From Bacillota bacterium (GTDB taxonomy: Bacteria > Bacillota > Clostridia > Oscillospirales > Ruminococcaceae): a DNA stretch of 8,224 bases. The translations under genes were made by a program, and so were the position numbers. Under the pieces are notes generated by a model. It saw nothing but the letters and a program-made list of their open reading frames with translations. It did not search any database and was not told the origin of the DNA. The stretch spans positions 1 through 8,224 of the forward strand of contig JAEZDF010000071.1 of assembly GCA_023429685.1 (NCBI GenBank). Reading direction: 5' to 3'. Each line of letters opens with the position of its first letter. Positions within the stretch are counted from its first letter, which is position 1. This document shows, one piece after another, positions 4,410 through 8,224 of this stretch.

Positions 4410-5744
4410 ATGAGAAAACTGAGTACTGCTGTCTTGTTCACGGTGCTGATTACCCTATTTGCACCGTTTTTTACCGTATTTGCGGATTATACCCCACCCT
4501 TTGAGCTGTCTGCAGAGGCGGTTTACGTGGTGAACCTGGATACCGATACCGTTGTGTATCAAAAAAACGCCGATAAGAAGATGTATCCCGCTTCGCTTAC
4601 CAAGCTGATGACAACCATCCTTGCGTTTGAGAACACCACCGACCTTGACAACACGATGGTACGCTGCGGCGCAACCGTTTGGGATGAATTCTTAAATATG
4701 GGTCTGAGCAGCTCTGATATCTCAAGCGCCGGGATTATTCCGGGCGAGGACCGATCGATGCGCGACCTGTTGTACTGCATGTTGCTTCCTTCCGCCAACG
4801 AGGCGGCGAGCATCGTTGCATCACACATTGGAGGGTCACGCTCTGACTTTGTCGCGATGATGAACGAGAAGGCACAGGAACTGGGCGCTGTTAGCACTCA
4901 TTATGTAAACCCTCATGGGCTACACGACGAGGACCAGTATACCACAGCGAAGGATATGTACCTGATTGCGAGATACGCGATGCAGATCCCCGGATTTATG
5001 GACATTGCATCGACCAATTCCTATGCCCTTGTGGCTTCGAACAAACGCGGGCAGGAGTATATCAACACCACCAACCGCATGCAGGTTCAGGGCTCGGACG
5101 TGTACTATCAGTATATCCGCGGCATGAAAACCGGGACCACGAATGAAGCGGGGCGCTGCTTCATCTCGACTGCCACCAAGGACGGCTACACCTACCTGAT
5201 TGTTTTGCTGGGTGCGCCCATCTACGACGAGACGGGGGCACGCTACCCCGAGAACAAGGCGTTTGCCGATACGAAGAAGTTGTACCAGTGGGCATTTGAT
5301 TCATTTGAGGTCAAGGAGCTGCTCAACAACGAACAGCCGATTGCCGAGGTGGAGTTAAAGCTGAACTGGGATAAGGATTACCTGCACCTGCGACCCGAAA
5401 CAAACTTCACAGCGCTCGTACCCAGAGCGGTTGGCGAGGGGGATGTGATACCCCGCTTTAATGTGCCTACCTACGTTAATGCGCCGGTAGAAAAGGGCGA
5501 TGTGCTGGGTACGGTTGAGCTGATGGTAATGGGGACGCGCGTTGGCAGTGTAAATCTGCTCGCGGAGGAAGGCGCCCAGCGCAGTGAGGTTCTGTACTGG
5601 TACGAAATATTAAAGGCCGCTACGAAAACCGTGTGGTTCTACATCGGCATTGCTGTGTTTGTACTGCTACTAGTTATTATGATTGTCGGCTCAATTATTT
5701 CAAGTCGCCGCAGCCGCATGAGCCGTATTCGCAGGGGCTACTAA
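4410..5744 (+). CDS. D-alanyl-D-alanine carboxypeptidase (PBP5/DacF type) with C-terminal membrane anchor
   Basis: This low-molecular-weight penicillin-binding protein trims the terminal D-Ala from peptidoglycan stem peptides outside the membrane. From ATG 4410 it is 444 residues: a signal peptide at about 1-25 (cleavage probably after FA near 24-25), then a peptidase S11 domain with SLTK at 62-65 (nucleophile Ser62, Lys65), SAN at 128-130 and KTG at 240-242, so all three catalytic motifs are intact. A PBP5 C-terminal beta domain follows at about 298-385. Residues about 408-430 form a hydrophobic membrane helix ending in a strongly basic tail (SSRRSRMSRIRRGY), in place of the amphipathic helix of E. 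coli PBP5. It is divergent from metY, with its own promoter and a terminator at 5784-5811. DacA, DacB and DacF cannot be told apart here, so no symbol is given. Sporulation-specific control is not evident. Confidence 0.93.
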   Translation: MRKLSTAVLFTVLITLFAPFFTVFADYTPPFELSAEAVYVVNLDTDTVVYQKNADKKMYPASLTKLMTTILAFENTTDLDNTMVRCGATVWDEFLNMGLSSSDISSAGIIPGEDRSMRDLLYCMLLPSANEAASIVASHIGGSRSDFVAMMNEKAQELGAVSTHYVNPHGLHDEDQYTTAKDMYLIARYAMQIPGFMDIASTNSYALVASNKRGQEYINTTNRMQVQGSDVYYQYIRGMKTGTTNEAGRCFISTATKDGYTYLIVLLGAPIYDETGARYPENKAFADTKKLYQWAFDSFEVKELLNNEQPIAEVELKLNWDKDYLHLRPETNFTALVPRAVGEGDVIPRFNVPTYVNAPVEKGDVLGTVELMVMGTRVGSVNLLAEEGAQRSEVLYWYEILKAATKTVWFYIGIAVFVLLLVIMIVGSIISSRRSRMSRIRRGY

Positions 5745-5783
5745 GCTGGCCAAACACGCAGGAGTATTAAAGCAGCAGATGTT

Positions 5784-5816
5784 AAGCCGCGAACCCGAGG
5801 GTTCGCGGCTTTGTTG
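5784..5816 (+). terminator. Intrinsic terminator after the carboxypeptidase gene
   Basis: AAGCCGCGAACC (5784-5795), loop CGAG and GGTTCGCGGCTT (5800-5811), a perfect 12-bp GC-rich stem. The downstream tract is interrupted (TTGTTGTGTTG), so the terminator is somewhat imperfect. The convergent GGDEF gene ends at 5848, and the same stem may also stop that transcript, though the minus strand has no good T-tract. Confidence 0.8.
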
Positions 5817-5847
5817 TGTGTTGATAGGCATCTTTTGGGCGAGGCAG

Positions 5848-6996
5848 CTATACGAACGAACAGTGTTGCGCACTCCGCTCCGCGCATCGCACCCCGTGGG
5901 ACATGACGCAGTTTTTACCCGAACTCTTTGCCGCATACAGGTTGTTATCTGCGCGCGCAAGCATGGACTGTATCGTATCTTTGGGCTGATAACAGGCAAT
6001 ACCAAAGCTGCAGGTAACCCGAACCTCGTTTATGATCAGGTTATCTATGCCGCGGCATAGTTTGTCTGAGATATCCACGCAGTTATAATGGGAGCAATCG
6101 GGGAATATAATGATAAACTCCTCTCCGCCCCAACGGTACATCGGACAATCATCCGTAAGCTGTTGCTGTACCATGCGCACAATCTCAAGCAGCACCGCAT
6201 CGCCCATTAGATGACCGTAGGTATCGTTAATTGACTTAAAGTCGTCGATGTCAAACAGTACAATCCCAAAATCATCCCCGCATGAGTCGACCTGCCTAAT
6301 TCGTTGCGCTAGGTCTGTGCTGAGGGTTTCGCGGTTATAAAGCCCTGTCATCGAATCGGTCTTTGACAATATCTCAAGCTGTCTGCCGTTTAGGTAAAGC
6401 AATCGGCGCTGCGCCTCGTTTTTGTAGGTGCTGACTGCCCGCAGAGCCAGTACGAGCAACGCGTAAACAACTCCTGCCAAAAAATCATTGCCATTAATAT
6501 CCGAACGCGCAACCCCCATTACCACAAAAAATGCAACCGATATCACTGTCGCCACCAATACCTTATTAACCCAGCGATTGGGAATCATAAAAACAACCAG
6601 CACAATAGAAAACAGTCCCATCAGCTGTAAAAGAAAGTTGGGTCGCTCGTAGCTGAGACAGATAATATAAAAAGAAACAGCGGAAACCAAAATCGATATA
6701 TTGTACAGATAGTAAAACTTTTCGTAGTTCTTTGACACGCTCATGGTAAAATACAAACCAAATGCGCATAAACAAATCAGCACGCGGTTTGCCAGAATAA
6801 ACAACACGGTAGAGGGCGAGCTGTTCGTCATATAATCGGCGATAATAAACAAAAAGAATACGATACCAAGGGCAAACACCAAGGTTCGCATATACTGAAA
6901 TGATTGTATAATTTGAGCACGAGCGTACTCCTGCTCTAGCTTGCAATCCTCAAACTCATTTAGCATGTTCAGTTTTCCGTTAAGCGGGGCTCTCAT
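5848..6996 (-). CDS. Membrane-bound GGDEF diguanylate cyclase
   Basis: This 382-residue protein should make the second messenger c-di-GMP from two GTP. Its N-terminal half has about six hydrophobic membrane segments (roughly 37-54, 64-84, 98-115, 121-138, 144-162 and 172-188), probably a sensory or anchoring region of unrecognised type. A linker helix leads to the GGDEF domain (about 208-365): D214..TGLYNR, FDIDDFKSIND (Asp249 metal ligand, Asn257), and the active-site loop GGEEF at 290-294, followed by FGIA and ADNNLYAAKSSGKN. The catalytic signature is intact. The position of the RxxD inhibitory site five residues before GGEEF reads TDDC (281-284), so product inhibition through that site is not expected. 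There is no EAL or HD-GYP domain. The start is ATG 6996 with AGGGAG (7009-7004) 7 nt upstream. It has its own promoter at 7109-7137. A tail of about 20 residues after GKN is not recognised. Confidence 0.93.
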   Translation of the reverse strand: MRAPLNGKLNMLNEFEDCKLEQEYARAQIIQSFQYMRTLVFALGIVFFLFIIADYMTNSSPSTVLFILANRVLICLCAFGLYFTMSVSKNYEKFYYLYNISILVSAVSFYIICLSYERPNFLLQLMGLFSIVLVVFMIPNRWVNKVLVATVISVAFFVVMGVARSDINGNDFLAGVVYALLVLALRAVSTYKNEAQRRLLYLNGRQLEILSKTDSMTGLYNRETLSTDLAQRIRQVDSCGDDFGIVLFDIDDFKSINDTYGHLMGDAVLLEIVRMVQQQLTDDCPMYRWGGEEFIIIFPDCSHYNCVDISDKLCRGIDNLIINEVRVTCSFGIACYQPKDTIQSMLARADNNLYAAKSSGKNCVMSHGVRCAERSAQHCSFV

Positions 6997-7092
6997 TGAT
7001 GCGCTCCCTCATTCCGATGAAATGTTCGAAGCCAGTTTCCGTCAACCGATAGATAACAAGGTTTGTTGAGTGTAAAAATAAGACTATTTAAT

Positions 7093-7110
7093 ATGGTATA
7101 TTTTAACCAT
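7093..7110. promoter_or_regulatory. Dyad overlapping the GGDEF gene start site, possible operator
   Basis: ATGGT (7093-7097) and ACCAT (7106-7110) are inverted arms separated by 8 AT-rich bases. The dyad overlaps the end of the -10 (7109-7114) and the predicted start near 7102, where a repressor would block initiation. The arms are only 5 bp, so it could be chance. Confidence 0.3.
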
Positions 7111-7137
7111 TTTACCACAACCCAATCCGCATTACAA
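7109..7137 (-). promoter_or_regulatory. Extended -10 promoter for the GGDEF gene
   Basis: On the minus strand there is TTGTAA (7137-7132), a 17-nt spacer (7131-7115) and TAAAAT (7114-7109), preceded by TGG, an extended -10 TGn. The start near 7102 gives a leader of about 105 nt, which has no visible c-di-GMP riboswitch core. Confidence 0.65.
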
Positions 7138-7169
7138 GAAATCATTCGTCAATAACCGAGAATTTTCGT

Positions 7170-7185
7170 TTGATTATCCAATCAA
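7170..7185. repeat. Inverted repeat TTGATT-N4-AATCAA upstream of the GGDEF promoter
   Basis: This is a perfect 6-bp inverted repeat with a 4-base centre (ATCC), about 30 bp upstream of the GGDEF -35. TTTCG (7164-7168) and CGAAA (7191-7195) extend the symmetry imperfectly. It could be an activator or repressor site. The rest of the gene-free stretch 6997-7310 holds the promoter, the leader and the pnp terminator, and nothing else I can identify. Confidence 0.35.
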
Positions 7186-7241
7186 TAATTCGAAACCCGA
7201 TTTCGCTTCTTTGTACCGATTTTATTCGTTCAGGCTAATAC

Positions 7242-7275
7242 AAAACGCACGGGCGAATCGTTATTCGCCCGTGCG
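7242..7275 (-). terminator. Intrinsic terminator of pnp
   Basis: On the minus strand CGCACGGGCGAAT (7275-7263), a 4-nt loop and ATTCGCCCGTGCG (7258-7246) form a perfect 13-bp stem, followed by TTTTG (7245-7241). It lies about 35 nt past the pnp stop codon and separates pnp from the GGDEF gene. Confidence 0.9.
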
Positions 7276-7310
7276 CATTATCATATAGGTTGTTTTGATG
7301 AAATAAGGAT

Positions 7311-8224
7311 TTACTCCTTATTCTCCTTCTTTGCGGCAATGTCCATCAATGCATCACGGCGGGAGAGGTTCACGCGTCCCTGTTGGTCAATCTCGGTAAC
7401 CTTTACCACGACCTCGTCGCCAACCGATACAACGTCTTCTACCTTCTCCACACGCTTGGTATCAAGCTTCGAGATGTGAACAAGACCTTCCTTACCGGGA
7501 GCAATCTCAACAAAGGCACCGAAGTTCATCAGGCGGGTTACCCTGCCCTTGTACAACGCACCGACCTCGGGATCCATTACAATGGTCTGGATTACGCGGA
7601 TTGCACGGCGAGCATTCTCGATGTCGATGGAGGATACATATACGTTTCCGTCCTCTTCCACGTCAATCTTAACATCACACTCGGCGCAGATCTTCTGAAT
7701 AACCTTACCACCTTGACCGATGACTTCGCGAATCTTATCCACTTCGATCTTGATGTTCAGCATCTTGGGCGCGTACTTGGAGAGCTCCTTACGCGGCTCG
7801 GCAATCGCCTTCGCCATGACTTCGTCAAGGATAAACAGGCGCGCCTTGCGGCACTTCTCGAGCGCCTCGGCAATCACCTCGGGGGTGAGACCGTCGTTTT
7901 TGATGTCTACCTGAATGGCGGTAATGCCCTTGTGGGTGCCGCCTACCTTAAAGTCCATATCGCCGAAGAAATCCTCAACGCCCTGAATGTCAACCATGGT
8001 CATGAAGCGGTCGCCCTCGGTAATCAAACCGCAGGAGATGCCCGCAACCGGCGCCTTAATCGGCACGCCGGCATCCATCAGCGAAAGTGTGGATGCGCAA
8101 ATCGCGCCCTGCGAGGTGGAGCCGTTGGACGAAAGCACCTCGGATACAATACGGATGGCGTATGGGAACTGATCTACGGGTGGGATAACCGGCTCAAGCG
8201 CACGCTCTGCAAGCGCGCCGTGAC
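7311..8224 (-). CDS. pnp: Polyribonucleotide nucleotidyltransferase (PNPase), C-terminal part
   Basis: PNPase degrades RNA 3' to 5' by phosphorolysis and is a main component of bacterial mRNA decay. The frame is open to the window edge; the visible 303 residues begin HGALAERALEPVIPPVDQFP and are the C-terminal two-fifths of a protein usually of about 700 residues. In order: the end of the second RNase PH core domain with SSNGSTSQ (residues 31-38 of the fragment) and DFFGDMDFKVGGTHKG near 84-99, whose Asp88 and Asp90 lie in the metal-binding catalytic region; a KH domain around GQGG (169-172); and an S1 domain from about 219 (GALYKGRV, FGAFVEI, EGLVHIS) ending in LSRRDAL. The C-terminal extension is short (MDIAAKKENKE). 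The reading frame continues upstream of the GTG at 8138, which is therefore an internal Val. The terminator is at 7242-7275. The promoter and any rpsO upstream lie outside the window. Confidence 0.97.
   Translation of the reverse strand, partial: HGALAERALEPVIPPVDQFPYAIRIVSEVLSSNGSTSQGAICASTLSLMDAGVPIKAPVAGISCGLITEGDRFMTMVDIQGVEDFFGDMDFKVGGTHKGITAIQVDIKNDGLTPEVIAEALEKCRKARLFILDEVMAKAIAEPRKELSKYAPKMLNIKIEVDKIREVIGQGGKVIQKICAECDVKIDVEEDGNVYVSSIDIENARRAIRVIQTIVMDPEVGALYKGRVTRLMNFGAFVEIAPGKEGLVHISKLDTKRVEKVEDVVSVGDEVVVKVTEIDQQGRVNLSRRDALMDIAAKKENKE

Noticed and set aside
6997..7102. c-di-GMP (GEMM) riboswitch in the GGDEF leader
   Set aside because: The leader of about 105 nt lacks the conserved GEMM core and tetraloop-receptor pattern.
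8136..8138. GTG at 8138 as the start of a short pnp
   Set aside because: The frame is open upstream to the window edge and encodes conserved PNPase sequence (FPYAIRIVSE), so the codon is an internal valine.

Overview
The window looks like a piece of a Gram-positive, low-to-mid GC Firmicutes chromosome, most likely class Clostridia (a Ruminococcaceae/Oscillospiraceae-like genome). The signs are a DUF1292 (YrzB-like) acidic protein, a lipoprotein cyclophilin, a PBP5-type D,D-carboxypeptidase with a C-terminal membrane anchor, strong AGGAGG-like ribosome binding sites, near-consensus sigma-A promoters with 17-nt spacers, and compact hairpin/T-tract terminators. This is inference from gene content; I cannot name a genus. 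I saw no insertion sequence, CRISPR array, tRNA, rRNA or phage gene.

Layout. 1-268: start of a DUF1292 gene on the minus strand, with its own promoter at 361-389. 448-1131: a protein-free stretch that starts at a near-perfect plus-strand promoter (448-476), runs through many nested and consecutive hairpins, and ends in a strong intrinsic terminator (1099-1131). I read it as one transcript of about 650 nt for a large structured noncoding RNA of unidentified family. It is followed by a decayed partial copy of its terminator (1143-1184). 1279-2062: promoter and gene for a cyclophilin-type prolyl isomerase lipoprotein. A bidirectional terminator at 2071-2109 separates it from the convergent minus-strand pair metY (4211-2907) and a small metallophosphoesterase (2824-2135). 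4354-5744: promoter and gene for a D-alanyl-D-alanine carboxypeptidase, divergent from metY. A hairpin at 5784-5811 separates it from a convergent minus-strand GGDEF diguanylate cyclase (6996-5848), which has its own promoter at 7109-7137. 7242-7275 is the terminator of pnp, whose 3' two-fifths fills 7311-8224 on the minus strand and runs off the window.

The genes are mostly single-gene transcription units, not one pathway: envelope work (carboxypeptidase, surface foldase), sulfur amino acid synthesis (metY), signalling (GGDEF) and RNA decay (pnp). Only metY and the metallophosphoesterase look co-transcribed. The most interesting item is the putative large RNA at about 483-1131. The next is the metallophosphoesterase, which lacks several metal-ligand residues usual for its fold.
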